Shown: positions 22,049-30,455 of the stretch, in pieces
Position numbering within the stretch: the first letter of the stretch is position 1
Layout: the number at the start of each line of letters is the position of its first letter
Assembly: GCA_964586155.1 (NCBI GenBank)
Contig: CAZPHC010000007.1
Span: 124,001-188,000, forward strand
Direction of reading: 5' to 3'
Length of the DNA: 64,000 nt
Source: SXNM01 sp964586155
GTDB lineage: Bacteria > Myxococcota_A > UBA9042
The notes under the pieces: model-generated
Database searches by the model: none
What the model saw: the letters and a program-made list of their open reading frames with translations, nothing else
What the model was told of the DNA's origin: nothing
Translations under genes and position numbers: made by a program

Positions 22049-24297
22049 TGCGCATCCGCCCGACCTGGACCTTCCAGCTCCGCCGCCTCGCCTGCCTGCT
22101 GCTGACCCTGCCGGCGCTGACCTGCGCCAAGATGGAGCCGCCGGCGGCGTCGGGGGAGCGGGCCGACAAGGTCGCCTTCGCGCCGTCGACGACCACCGCC
22201 GCGGGGACGACCTCGGCGCAGGAGAAGGAGGCAGCAGCAGAATCCGGCGCCGCAGCCGCCGACGAGGAGCAAGGCAAACTCGCGTACGCTGTCGAGGTCG
22301 AGGCGCGCGCCGCCGCCAACCAGGACGCCCCGGCCCGCGAGGCCGCTGCCGCGCCGCCGCCGGCCGACGTCGCCAGGCCACGGCTGGCCGACGGCCTCGC
22401 GATGCGCCTGTCGGCCCCCTCGACAACCGAAGCCGCCATCGGCGCGGGCAGCGGCGGCGGTGGCGAGGGGTTCGGTCGCATCGGCCAGGTCGGCGGAGGC
22501 TGGCACGGCGTCGCCGACAAGCGGCAGCGCGCCGACGTCGGCAGCGAGCAGAAGCGCCCCGGCGGCGCCAAGACGCGCGACGCGATCGCGCCGATCGTCG
22601 AACGCAAGACCGCCGCGGCGCTGGCGTTGCAGGGTCCGAGCGCGAGGCTGTTCGCCGACGCCGACGACGCCAGCGGGGCGCTCGGAGCCGGCGACAGCGA
22701 AGACATCAAGCTCGAAGAGCACAAGCCGGCGCCCGAGCCGGAGGAGGGCGACAAGGGCGGCGTGTTCAAGGCCAAGCGCGACGTCGGCGACGGCGACGGC
22801 GATGGCGACCGCGACGGGGCGGGCGAGGCCGACGCGTGCGCCGAATGGCCGTCTGACGCCGAGCCGATGCCGCGGCGCTGCCACCTGGCGCCGACCTACC
22901 ACGCCGGCCGCGCGTCCTGGCAGCGGCGGCTGCAGACCCTGGCGGGCTTGCCGCGCGAGCTCGCGGCGGCGGACTGGACCGGTCGCGGCGGCCCGACGCT
23001 CGACGCCCCGGACAAGACGGCGCTCGCGGTCGACGCCCGCCTCGACCGCGACGCGATCGACGGCCCCGGACGGGTCTGGATGCGCATCTGGCTGCGCAGC
23101 ACCGAGCGGTGGGGCATGCGCAGGCCTCCCTTCGATCTGGCCGTGATCCTGGGCCCGAACGCGATCCAGCGCGAGCCGACGCAGACCTGCGCCACGCTGC
23201 AGGCGCTGGTCGCCGACGTCGGCGCGCAGGACCGGTTCAGCCTGATCTGGGGCGCCACCGTGGACCCGCGATGGGACGGCATCTCCGGGATCGACGCCGC
23301 CGCCAGGGTCAACGCGCTCTGCGCCGAGGGCCTCGCCTCGCGCACCGGCGGCGCCCTGCTCGCGCAGCAGCACGCGGTCGCCCGCGACTTGCTGGCGCAC
23401 CACGCCGCAGCGGAGCACCGCGTCGCCGGGACCCGCGTCGTCGTGGCGCTCGCCGCGCGTGACGAAGACCGGCTCGGCCTGGACGAGACGGTGTCCGCGG
23501 GCGTGCAGGAGCCGACCCTGACCTCGCTGCTGCTGGTCGGCGGCGGCGACGCCGACGCGGCGTGGTGGCGGCTGGCCGACAGCGGCCACGGCGCGATCGA
23601 GGTCGCGACGCCCGATCACCCGGAGCGGGCCGCCAAGGCGCTGTGGCAGACCTGGGGCCGCGTCGTGGCGCGCCTGGTGCGGGTCGACATCCGCCTGGCG
23701 CCCGGCGTCGTCGCGCGACGGGTCGTCGGCTCGCGCGCGCTCGACGCGCAGGAGACCCTGGAGGTGCGCCGGCGCGAGCAGGCGGTCGACAGCAACCTGG
23801 CCAAGGTCGCGGGCGTGGCCTCGGACCGCAAGGACGACGGCCTGGGCATGACGATGCTGATCCCGGCCTTCCTCGGCAGCGACGATCACGCGATCGACAT
23901 CGAGCTCGAGGTTCCCGGCCCGGGCGCGGTCGCCGACGTCGTCCTCGACTACAAGGATCTGGTGCGCATGGCCAACGCCAAGGCGACGACGCGCGCCGCC
24001 TTGGACCGGCTGCCGCCGGCCATCAGCCGCACGGTCGCCGGGCCCGACCCGCAGATCGCCACGGTGCTGCCGACCCTGCGCCGCCTGCGCGCGATCGCGG
24101 CCTCGGCGCCAGACGCCGACCTCGAGCCTCGCTTCATGGCGGCGCTGCCGGCGTCCATCGCCAGGGGCACCCAGCAGCTGTGGCGGAGCGCGGCCGCCGA
24201 GGCGAGCGCGTCACGCGACGGCAGGGCGCGCCTGGTGGCGCTGATGGACACCTGGGTCGCCACGGTCGGCGGCTGCCACGTCGCCAGCCGACGGTGA
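22048..24297 (+). CDS. Exported VWA-like protein without a metal site
   Basis: A 749-residue protein beginning with an export signal that ends LLTLPALTC, a weak lipobox (Thr at -1), so lipidation is uncertain. Residues 30-290 are low-complexity Ala/Gly/Asp/Glu, including a DGDGDGDRDG run. From about 360 the sequence looks like a von Willebrand A fold of the YfbK type: FDLAVILGPNAIQ, then LQALVADVGAQDRFSLIWGA. The DxSxS metal-binding motif expected at ILGPNA is missing. A beta-rich region (about 550-650) follows, as in YfbK-like proteins. AGGAGG precedes the ATG, which overlaps the stop of the upstream gene by one base. The fold assignment is my inference; binding partner and role are unknown. 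Confidence 0.72.
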   Translation: MRIRPTWTFQLRRLACLLLTLPALTCAKMEPPAASGERADKVAFAPSTTTAAGTTSAQEKEAAAESGAAAADEEQGKLAYAVEVEARAAANQDAPAREAAAAPPPADVARPRLADGLAMRLSAPSTTEAAIGAGSGGGGEGFGRIGQVGGGWHGVADKRQRADVGSEQKRPGGAKTRDAIAPIVERKTAAALALQGPSARLFADADDASGALGAGDSEDIKLEEHKPAPEPEEGDKGGVFKAKRDVGDGDGDGDRDGAGEADACAEWPSDAEPMPRRCHLAPTYHAGRASWQRRLQTLAGLPRELAAADWTGRGGPTLDAPDKTALAVDARLDRDAIDGPGRVWMRIWLRSTERWGMRRPPFDLAVILGPNAIQREPTQTCATLQALVADVGAQDRFSLIWGATVDPRWDGISGIDAAARVNALCAEGLASRTGGALLAQQHAVARDLLAHHAAAEHRVAGTRVVVALAARDEDRLGLDETVSAGVQEPTLTSLLLVGGGDADAAWWRLADSGHGAIEVATPDHPERAAKALWQTWGRVVARLVRVDIRLAPGVVARRVVGSRALDAQETLEVRRREQAVDSNLAKVAGVASDRKDDGLGMTMLIPAFLGSDDHAIDIELEVPGPGAVADVVLDYKDLVRMANAKATTRAALDRLPPAISRTVAGPDPQIATVLPTLRRLRAIAASAPDADLEPRFMAALPASIARGTQQLWRSAAAEASASRDGRARLVALMDTWVATVGGCHVASRR

Positions 24298-24434
24298 TCC
24301 GAGCCGTGGGCGTGCGATCGGGGCCGTCAGACCGAACACCTCGTCCTCCCAGGGGAACCCCGGGGGGACGGCGGCGGCGCCGGAGCGCGCTGTGCGTGGA
24401 TGGCGTGAGGGGTCGCGGCCCAGCGGCGGTGCGC

Positions 24435-24456
24435 CCTGGACCTGTGATCGTCCAGG
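24435..24456. repeat. Inverted repeat CCTGGAC-N8-GTCCAGG
   Basis: A perfect 7-base inverted repeat with an 8-base loop, 140 bases after the VWA-like gene stop. It has no T-run, so it could be an operator half-site pair, a weak terminator stem or chance. Confidence 0.4.
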
Positions 24457-24581
24457 TGGGTGTCAGCGTGGACGTGCAGTCCATCCCGTCTGTGCGGGCC
24501 CGAACATTCCGCCCAACCTTGCCAACTCCCGATGCATTCGATACGGCCAGGGACAAATGCCACTGGGCTCGCGACCTGTTC

Positions 24582-24599
24582 CCAAGGTAGCAACCTTGG
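24582..24599. repeat. Inverted repeat CCAAGGT-AGCA-ACCTTGG
   Basis: A perfect 7-base stem with a 4-base AGCA loop, about 200 bases upstream of the matrixin-like protease start. AT content in the arms is higher than the background, which makes it more notable than the GC-only palindromes here. It may be an operator or a leader hairpin. Confidence 0.4.
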
Positions 24600-24795
24600 C
24601 CCGAGACGCAAGCAGATTCGTCGGCTCGGGTCGCGCTTTTTGCCCCCGAGGCCCCCGCGACCGGATGCACCGATGCAAGGGTGCAAACTTGCAAGGATGC
24701 GCCCGCAGGCATTGTTCGGCCGCGTCGTGATCACTATCGTTGCGGCGCGGAAGGCACGGCGGGTCGCCCTCGCGTCGTCGCCCCCAGGAGCTGAC

Positions 24796-27399
24796 ATGCT
24801 TGGATCCTCGCGCCATGCCCACGCGCCCGTCACGCGTTCGCCGCTCCGCGCGGCGCTGTCGGCGTCCGGGTTCGCCGCCGTGACCTGGCTCTGCGTCGCC
24901 AGCGCGTGGGCCGGCAGCGTCTCGATGACGGGCGGCAAGGTTGTGCGCTGGGCCAAGAACCCCGTCAGCTACAAGCTGCACCCCGCCTGCTCGGCCGATC
25001 TCAACGCGGCCGCCTGCCTCGACGAGGTGCGCAAGAGCTTCAACGCCTGGGTCGGCCCGAGCTGCAGCGCGCTCAAGTTCACCGACGCCGGGATGTCGTC
25101 CAACCTCAAGCTGACGAGCGTCGGCTTCAACGACAACGGCAGCAACGAGTTCGCCTGGATCGAGAACTCGGTCTGGACCTACGGCAAGTACGTGCTCGGC
25201 GTCACGTCGCCGCTGTACTACACCTCGGGCAAGGACACCGGCGTCATCATCGAAGCCGACATCGCGATGAACGGGTACCTGCAGACCTGGGCGATGTCGG
25301 GCAAGACCTACTCGACCGACGTGATGAACGTGGCCGTGCACGAGATCGGCCATTTCTTCGGCCTGCAGCACAACCTGCAGCCGAACAAGGCCAACCCCGA
25401 GACGATGGCGCCGACGGCCGACCCCTTCATGGGCTCGCGCACGCCGGAGCAGGACGATCTCGACGCGCTCTGCTTCTTGTACCCGGCGAGCGGCGCGTTC
25501 AGCTGCAGCAGCAACGCGCAATGCCCCAAGATCGTTGACGACGGCCCGAGCGGCGAGGTCTACGTCGGCCAGATCCCGTGCCAGAACGGCACCTGCGCCG
25601 GCGCGCCGACCAGCGTGCCGACCGGCGGCGGCAAGCTCGGCGACAGCTGCCAGAGCGACGCCAACTGCGACAAGCCGACGTTCTGCCAGCCCATCTCGGC
25701 CAGCCAGGCGGTCTGTTCGCAGGACTGCAACCCGAGCAGCAGCGGCAGCTGTCCGGCCGGCTTCGGCTGCGTCGCCTACCAGGGCAGCAGCACCCAAGGC
25801 GCCTGCATCAAGGGCGCGGGCGGCGGCGGCGGCGCGCCGACGGGCAAGGACATCGGCGAGCCCTGCGCCAGCAGCTCGGAGTGCAAGTCGCAGATGTGCG
25901 TCGTCTCTGGCGGCGCGGCGACCTGCCAGACGCCCTGTACGGCCAACGCGCAGTGTCCTTCGGGCCAGACCTGCCAGCTCTTCTCGGGCAAGACGTACGG
26001 CGCGTGCGCGGCTGCTCCCGGCGGTGGCGGCGGCGGCACCAAGACGCCCGACGGCGGCAGCTGCACCTCGTCGAGCCAGTGCAGCTCGGCGCTCTGCGTC
26101 GGCTCGGGCGGCAGCGGCACCTGCGTCGGCGACTGCACGAGCAAGCCCTGCGCCACGGGCTTCGCCTGCGTCGCGCTCAGCAACGGCAAGGGCGGCTGCT
26201 TCCCTGCGGGCAGCAAGGCCCTCGGCGAGGCATGCAGCGACGACCTCGACTGCGCGGGCGGCCTGTGCATGGCCGACGGCGGCAAGTACATCTGCAGCCA
26301 GCCGTGCAGCGGCAGCAAGCCCTGCCCCAGCGGCTACGGCTGCTTCGCTGTCAGCGGCGGCAGCGCCTGCTTCCCCGAGCAGGCCAAGGCCGGCATCGGC
26401 GCCGCGTGTCAGGGCTCGAGCGACTGCGTCTCGAACCTCTGCGTCTCGAGCGCGACCGGCGCGACCTGCAGCCAGGCATGCAGCAAGGACAGCCAATGCG
26501 GCGTCGGCTACGCCTGCGCCAGCCTCAAGGGCGGCGGCGGGGCCTGCGTCAAGCTCGGCGACGGCGTCAGCGGCAGCCCGTGCGACAGCCCCTACGATTG
26601 CCAGAGCGCGCAATGCGTCAACTTCGGCAAGGGCTACGTCTGCGGCACGCCGTGCACGGGCCAGGTCGACTGCGCGTGCGGCGAGGAGTGCAAGGCGCTC
26701 AGCGGCGAGTCGTGGTGCCTCGCCGGGGCCAAGAAGGCGTGCGTCGCCGACCTCGACGCCTGCGCCGCCGGATCCGAGTGCGTCAGCGGCCTCTGCCTGG
26801 GCGGCAAATGCGCGCCGTCGTGCAGCATCTTCGGCGGCGGGGCCAGCTGCGCCGAGGGCAAGGGCTGCATCCGCCTGCAAGACGACCTGCCCGAGGGCAC
26901 CTGCTCGACCCAGGGCCCCGAGGGCTTCGGCGCGCCGTGCAGCAGCGATACGACGTGCGTCTCGCTCTTCTGCGACAAGGGCGCCTGCGGCAAGCCGTGC
27001 AACCCGTTCGGGCCCAACACCTGCGCCTACGGCCTCGTCTGCATCGTCAGCAAAGGCAGCGTCGGCGCCTGCACCCTGCCGCCGCCGGTCGCGAACGAAG
27101 ACGCGGGCGGTGGTGCCGACGCCAGCGCCGGCGACGCGACGGGCGCCAGCGGCGACGGCACGGGCGGCACCGGCGGCACCGACACCGGCACCAGCACGGG
27201 CGGCGGCGACGCGATCAGCGCCAACGACACGGGGACGTCGTTCGGCACACCCATCGGTGGCACCAGCGGCGGCAGCAGCTCGGGCTGCAGCGCGGGCACA
27301 GCGCCCGGTTCGCGGACAGCGTGGCCGTTGCTGCTCGTCGTGGCGGCCTGCTGGACGCTGCTGCGTCGACGCCGCCGCCCCGGCGCCACGATGGCCTGA
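24796..27399 (+). CDS. Matrixin-like metalloprotease with Cys-rich modules and MYXO-CTERM-like tail
   Basis: An 867-residue secreted or surface protease. The signal peptide is about 1-39 (ending ASAWA). The zinc site is HEIGHFFGLQHN (182-193), the extended HExxHxxGxxH metzincin motif, with a Met further on (PETMAP) that could be the Met-turn. After about residue 250 come eight similar modules of about 50 residues, each with about eight cysteines (pattern GDSCQSDANCDKPTFC). These resemble disulfide-rich binding domains. A Gly/Asp/Thr linker leads to a C-terminal tail: GCS, a hydrophobic segment (LLLVVAACWTLL), then RRRRR. This matches the MYXO-CTERM sorting-signal layout. AGGAG lies before the ATG at 24796. 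It is convergent with the next gene, with nine bases between stops. Confidence 0.9.
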   Translation: MLGSSRHAHAPVTRSPLRAALSASGFAAVTWLCVASAWAGSVSMTGGKVVRWAKNPVSYKLHPACSADLNAAACLDEVRKSFNAWVGPSCSALKFTDAGMSSNLKLTSVGFNDNGSNEFAWIENSVWTYGKYVLGVTSPLYYTSGKDTGVIIEADIAMNGYLQTWAMSGKTYSTDVMNVAVHEIGHFFGLQHNLQPNKANPETMAPTADPFMGSRTPEQDDLDALCFLYPASGAFSCSSNAQCPKIVDDGPSGEVYVGQIPCQNGTCAGAPTSVPTGGGKLGDSCQSDANCDKPTFCQPISASQAVCSQDCNPSSSGSCPAGFGCVAYQGSSTQGACIKGAGGGGGAPTGKDIGEPCASSSECKSQMCVVSGGAATCQTPCTANAQCPSGQTCQLFSGKTYGACAAAPGGGGGGTKTPDGGSCTSSSQCSSALCVGSGGSGTCVGDCTSKPCATGFACVALSNGKGGCFPAGSKALGEACSDDLDCAGGLCMADGGKYICSQPCSGSKPCPSGYGCFAVSGGSACFPEQAKAGIGAACQGSSDCVSNLCVSSATGATCSQACSKDSQCGVGYACASLKGGGGACVKLGDGVSGSPCDSPYDCQSAQCVNFGKGYVCGTPCTGQVDCACGEECKALSGESWCLAGAKKACVADLDACAAGSECVSGLCLGGKCAPSCSIFGGGASCAEGKGCIRLQDDLPEGTCSTQGPEGFGAPCSSDTTCVSLFCDKGACGKPCNPFGPNTCAYGLVCIVSKGSVGACTLPPPVANEDAGGGADASAGDATGASGDGTGGTGGTDTGTSTGGGDAISANDTGTSFGTPIGGTSGGSSSGCSAGTAPGSRTAWPLLLVVAACWTLLRRRRRPGATMA

Positions 27400-27408
27400 C
27401 GCGACCGC

Positions 27409-29901
27409 TCACAACGTCTGCAGGAACGCGATCAGGTCCTCGATCTCCGCGACCGAGAGGTGGCTGGTGCCGCCGTGGCTGTCAGGCACGCCGTCGCGCT
27501 CGTTGCGGCCGACCTCGCCGGGCCGCAGCGCCGGATGCCCGGGCGCGCAGAGCACCTCGCGCAGGCCGCGGGCGCGACCGTGGTGCAGCATGCCGGGCGC
27601 GCGATCCCACAGGCCACGCAGCGACGGCGCGCCGAAGCGGACCTGGCGATCGGCGTCGCCGGCGCTCGGATCGGCGGCGCATGCCGCGATCGGCGCGACA
27701 TCCTCGCATCGATCCTGCTCGGCGAGGGCGAAGGTGGCGACAAATCCGGGCGCCAGCAGGTCGAGGTTGCGGCCCTCGGCGTCGCGCATCGGCGTGACGA
27801 CGGGCAGCATGCGGGCCGCCGGGTTGGCGCCGGTGACGTCGTCCGCGACGGTGTAGGCTGGCGCCGGATGGCAGCCGGCGCAGCCGACGTCGAAGCGCTC
27901 GAACAGCCGCTCGCCGCGTGCTGCCGCCGCGCTGCGCGGGTTCGGGTTCGGCAGCAGGCGCGGGGCCGCGAGCAAGAACAGGCCGATCGCGCGCGTGACA
28001 CCCGCGAAGTCGAGGGCGATCGGGGCCCGGACGCCCGTGATCGGGTGCTCATAGGCCAGGCCGTCACCGAACGAGGTGTCGCGACCGACCAGGCGTCTCG
28101 CGGCGTCTCGGACGAAGGCGTCGCGCTCGACGAACGGCGTCGGTCGTGGGCTGGCGAAGGCCTCGCGACCGAGCCGAGCGGCGCTGACCCCATCGGCTGA
28201 CGAGGCGTTCGGGGCGCTGGCGCAGACGTCCGGCGGATCGCTGCCGCAGGACTTGGGCGCGCCGGCCGGGCCGAAGAGCGTGTAGTCCGTGCAGCAGAAG
28301 TTCTCGATGCGCATGAACTCGTTGAGGACGGGCAGGAAGTTGCCCTGGTCCATCGCCGCCTCGTGGAACCAGGGCCGCGTGTCGTAGGCACCGCGATAGG
28401 CCATCGTCATGCGGCTCGAGCGCCCGGCGCGGGCGAGCAGTGGCATCGAGAACGCCTTGTCGATGTTGCCCTCCTCGCGGTGGCAGTGGGCGCAGGTCTG
28501 GTCGCCGTCCACCGTCATCGGCGCGGTGACGAAGTTGATCAGCTCGCCGATCTCGACGTCCGTGGCTGGGAACGCGCCGGCGCTGACGTCGCCGACCACG
28601 ACGGTCGCGATGGGCTGCAGCGTCGTGGCGTCGAGCACGCCGAGCGTCTCGCCCAGGCGATGCGCGACCAGCAGGTGGCCGCCCGCGAGCGCCAGGCCCA
28701 TGGGCTGGTGACCGCCCGCAGCGGCGACGTGCAGCGGCGTCAGCGCCCCCGTGGCGGCGTCGACGGCGAAGGATTGGACCTCGTCGCTGCCCGACATGCC
28801 GACCCAGACCGTCGCGCCGTCGGCGCTCGCGACGACGCCCTCGGGCAGCGCACCGGCGACCACCCGCCGCTCCGGCGGCGGCAGCAGCGCGCCGCCGCGG
28901 GCGAGATCGCGCGGGTCGACGTCGCGGTAGTCGCGGCCCCAGATCGAGTCGCTCGTGCCGCGCCAGGCGATGGCGCCGCTGGACGGATCGATCACCGCGA
29001 TCTCGTTCTGCAGGTCCTGGAAGTTGATGTTCGGCGTGCCGTCGCCCGGCGAACCGTCGCCGTCACCATCGGGGCCCTCGGCGGCCGGATGGTGGGTCGA
29101 GGCCGAGAGCGTCGCGACCACGAGCCAGCGTCCGGCGAAGGCGACGCCGTTGCTGGGCGCACCGAGCGACACCCGCGCAGACACCGCGTTTGCGGCCAGA
29201 TCGACGATGGCGACGTCGAGCCCTGTCAGCGCACCAACCGCGGCCCAGCGCCCGTCGGCCGAGACGGCCACGTCGCGCGGATTGGCCGCGACCGGCAGCC
29301 AGGGCCCGCGCTCGAGCACCCGCAGGCCCTGCGCTTCGGCGCGGACGCGCCAGATCGCGACCGCGTCCTTCCAGCGGTTGCTGAGGACCAGGCGCTCGCC
29401 GCTCGGGTCGAAGGCCGCGTCGATGGTGTAGGCATCGGTGGCGAGCAGGTGCTGCAGCGCGCCGCGGTCGGCGTCGACGATCGCGAGGTGGTTCGAGGTG
29501 CGCAGCGTCACGACCAGCCAGCGCCCCTGCGGATGCAGCGCCAGGCCGAGCGGGGCGCTGCCGACCTGCACGCGGCGAACCAGGCGCGGCTGCGCGCCAT
29601 CGACACCGTCGACGATCGCGACGCGCGAGTCCGGGCGATCGATCGTCCCCGGCAGCGAGACAAAGGCCCGCCGGCCGTCGGCGTTGACCGCGACCTCCTG
29701 CGGCTTGAGCCGCAGCGGCTGCGGTGCCCAGAGTGGATCTGCGGGCCCGAAGGGGTTGCCGCCGGGTCGCAGCGTCACGGCGTGGCGCACATCGCCGATC
29801 GGCTCGTCGTCGCCGCAGGCGGCGAGCGCAGCGAACACGGCGAACACGGCGAACACGGCGAGCGCGGCGAGCGCGTCACGCGAGGGTCCGGGCCGGGTCA
29901 T
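27409..29901 (-). CDS. Di-heme c-type lipoprotein with N-terminal beta-propeller (YncE/MauG-like)
   Basis: An 830-residue lipoprotein (lipobox ALAAC, Cys29). Residues about 40-440 form a propeller of YncE-type repeats (RVAIVDGVDG, APLGLALHPQGRWLVVT, PEGVVASADGATVWVG). The C-terminal half is a cytochrome c peroxidase/MauG-like di-heme region with CAHCH (470-474) and CAGCH (674-678). It also carries a LNEFMRIENFCC segment and a C-terminal GGTSHLSVAEIEDLIAFLQT helix typical of the family. It is probably a periplasmic redox enzyme or electron acceptor. AAAGGAGG lies six bases before the ATG. The ATG overlaps the stop of the preceding lipoprotein gene (ATGA), making this the last gene of the six-gene run. 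Its signal-peptide core is encoded by 9-base tandem repeats. Confidence 0.88.
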   Translation of the reverse strand: MTRPGPSRDALAALAVFAVFAVFAALAACGDDEPIGDVRHAVTLRPGGNPFGPADPLWAPQPLRLKPQEVAVNADGRRAFVSLPGTIDRPDSRVAIVDGVDGAQPRLVRRVQVGSAPLGLALHPQGRWLVVTLRTSNHLAIVDADRGALQHLLATDAYTIDAAFDPSGERLVLSNRWKDAVAIWRVRAEAQGLRVLERGPWLPVAANPRDVAVSADGRWAAVGALTGLDVAIVDLAANAVSARVSLGAPSNGVAFAGRWLVVATLSASTHHPAAEGPDGDGDGSPGDGTPNINFQDLQNEIAVIDPSSGAIAWRGTSDSIWGRDYRDVDPRDLARGGALLPPPERRVVAGALPEGVVASADGATVWVGMSGSDEVQSFAVDAATGALTPLHVAAAGGHQPMGLALAGGHLLVAHRLGETLGVLDATTLQPIATVVVGDVSAGAFPATDVEIGELINFVTAPMTVDGDQTCAHCHREEGNIDKAFSMPLLARAGRSSRMTMAYRGAYDTRPWFHEAAMDQGNFLPVLNEFMRIENFCCTDYTLFGPAGAPKSCGSDPPDVCASAPNASSADGVSAARLGREAFASPRPTPFVERDAFVRDAARRLVGRDTSFGDGLAYEHPITGVRAPIALDFAGVTRAIGLFLLAAPRLLPNPNPRSAAAARGERLFERFDVGCAGCHPAPAYTVADDVTGANPAARMLPVVTPMRDAEGRNLDLLAPGFVATFALAEQDRCEDVAPIAACAADPSAGDADRQVRFGAPSLRGLWDRAPGMLHHGRARGLREVLCAPGHPALRPGEVGRNERDGVPDSHGGTSHLSVAEIEDLIAFLQTL
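29822..29875. repeat. Tandem 9-bp repeats encoding a signal-peptide core
   Basis: Six 9-base units: three exact GCGAACACG copies (29831-29857) flanked by diverged GCGAGCGCG-like copies. On the minus strand they encode the repeating Ala-Val-Phe hydrophobic core of the signal peptide of the di-heme lipoprotein. Copy-number change would stay in frame and alter only core length. Confidence 0.8.
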
Positions 29902-30455
29902 GGCTTGCCTCCTTTGAGGCAGCCCGTGCCGTCATCGACGTGGATGCACGGGTCGCCGTCGCGCAGCGTCAGCGTCTGGCTCGCGTCGCAGCGCAGGCCC
30001 GAGACTTCGATCCGCACCGAGAGCTCGACGGTCCGGTCGGCGAGCTGCGCGACATCCGCCGGGCTGAGCAGCAGCCGCAGGGCGGCGTCCGTGCCCTCGA
30101 ACCGCGTCGTCATCGCCGCGGACGCGGGCTGCAACCCCTCGATCGAGTAAGCATACTTCACCTTCGCGATGGCGTCGCCCGGGGACCGATCGGCGCGCAC
30201 GCTCAGATCGATCCAGACAAAACCCTGGAACCCGAGCACGAGCTCGGCCGTCACCGGAGCCGCGAGCGGCACGAAGTCGGCCCCGAGGCGGGTGCCCAGC
30301 GTACAGTCGATGATCTCCGGGCCCGGATCGACGGGCGGAACGTCGTCCTCGCTGCTGCAGCCGACCACGGCCGACCCGAGCAGCAGCCAGGCCAGGAGCG
30401 TCGACGCGGCACAGGGCGGTGGCCGGACGCGGCCTGCGTGGACGACGTCGCTCAT
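29898..30455 (-). CDS. Small lipoprotein of the heme/DUF3570 operon, function unknown
   Basis: 185 residues that I do not recognise. The lipobox GSAVVGC puts the lipidated Cys at 33, followed by an acidic linker SSEDDVPPVDPGPE. The rest is a single beta-rich domain (about 45-175) with four further cysteines (ending DPCIHVDDGTGCLKGG) that may form disulfides. There is no heme motif. Both ends overlap neighbours by four bases: its ATG overlaps the DUF3570 stop, and its TGA overlaps the next start. It is therefore embedded in the operon and probably made in step with it. A periplasmic or outer-membrane accessory role is inferred from context only. Confidence 0.8.
   Translation of the reverse strand: MSDVVHAGRVRPPPCAASTLLAWLLLGSAVVGCSSEDDVPPVDPGPEIIDCTLGTRLGADFVPLAAPVTAELVLGFQGFVWIDLSVRADRSPGDAIAKVKYAYSIEGLQPASAAMTTRFEGTDAALRLLLSPADVAQLADRTVELSVRIEVSGLRCDASQTLTLRDGDPCIHVDDGTGCLKGGKP

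Larger units (their letters stand above)
24298..24795. other. 498-bp intergenic region with two inverted repeats
   Basis: No convincing gene is seen here. It is less GC-extreme than its surroundings. It holds CCTGGAC/GTCCAGG (24435-24456, 8-base loop), CCAAGGT/ACCTTGG (24582-24599, AGCA loop) and closely spaced TGCAAG direct copies near 24673-24697. The last 20 bases are the ribosome binding site region of the downstream protease gene. An open frame crosses the region, but its codons show no recognisable protein. Confidence 0.5.
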
